Positions 62,621 to 64,000 of a DNA stretch of 64,000 nt are shown here, piece after piece. The translations under genes and the position numbers were made by a program. Source of the DNA: Hydrogenophaga borbori (lineage in GTDB: Bacteria; Pseudomonadota; Gammaproteobacteria; Burkholderiales; Burkholderiaceae_C); assembly GCF_003417535.1 (NCBI RefSeq), contig NZ_QVLS01000007.1, positions 186,001-250,000 on the forward strand, read 5' to 3'. How positions within the stretch are numbered: the stretch's first letter is position 1; every line of letters begins with the position of its first letter. The notes beneath the pieces were generated by a model. That model did no database searches. It saw only the letters and a list, made by a program, of their open reading frames with translations, and was not told where the DNA came from.

Positions 62621-64000
<1,380 letters not shown>

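Overview
The window is high-GC chromosomal DNA from a betaproteobacterium. Gene order points to Burkholderiales, most likely Comamonadaceae (a Hydrogenophaga/Acidovorax-type genome). The evidence is the runs rpmF-plsX-fabHDG-acpP-fabF-rpoE-mucD-lepA-lepB-rnc-era-recO-pdxJ-acpS, accD-trpA-trpB-trpF-truA-fimV-asd-leuB-leuD-entericidin-leuC, and gltA-sdhE-sdhBADC divergent from mdh. The species was not determined. No rRNA, tRNA, insertion sequence or CRISPR array was seen.

Layout. 1-4744: purine (urate/allantoin) catabolism, with puuE (cut by the window edge), an FCD-type GntR regulator, hiuH, a proline-rich lipoprotein, xdhC and puuD. 4843-8838: glutathione-dependent formaldehyde oxidation (frmA, S-formylglutathione hydrolase), then a HAD phosphatase, a Rieske protein and an S49 peptidase. 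8826-12305: sugar-nucleotide synthesis (galE, manC, galU). 12320-13689: an RsmI-like methylase and a Maf pyrophosphatase. 13724-20155: the yceD-rpmF-fatty-acid cluster. 20160-24606: a YgfX-like protein and the envelope-stress operon rpoE-rseA-rseB-mucD. 25140-33148: lepA-lepB-DUF4845-rnc-era-recO-pdxJ-acpS-nagZ. 33167-46022 (all minus): LON-domain protein, accD, trpA/B/F, truA, fimV, asd, leuB, leuD, entericidin, leuC. 46147-57658: TCA block, with gltA, sdhE, sdhB/A/D/C and a GntR/UTRA regulator on minus, and mdh, tam, a citrate-lyase-like protein and acnB on plus. 57779-60970 (minus): an accessory module of two disordered, low-complexity proteins around a CesT-like type III secretion chaperone. 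61163-64000: XRE regulator, small membrane protein, and acnA (runs off the end).

The housekeeping parts cooperate as expected: fatty-acid enzymes with their carrier protein and, further on, its activator AcpS; secretion and RNA-processing genes coupled by overlapping stops and starts; leucine, tryptophan and aspartate-family synthesis in one direction; and a nearly complete TCA set around one regulator with a clear palindromic operator.

The most interesting region is 57779-60970, an orphan candidate type III effector-chaperone-effector operon inserted between two aconitase genes. The two candidate effectors share an ASNL-x-F-x-G motif near their N-termini, which could be a chaperone-binding site. 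Also notable are a 33-codon Thr/Ile-rich candidate leader peptide before asd, a 26-G homopolymer inside a lipoprotein gene, perfect palindromic operators beside three regulators, and a 533-bp gap before lepA holding DnaA-box-like sequences and a promoter-plus-terminator unit that could be a small RNA.
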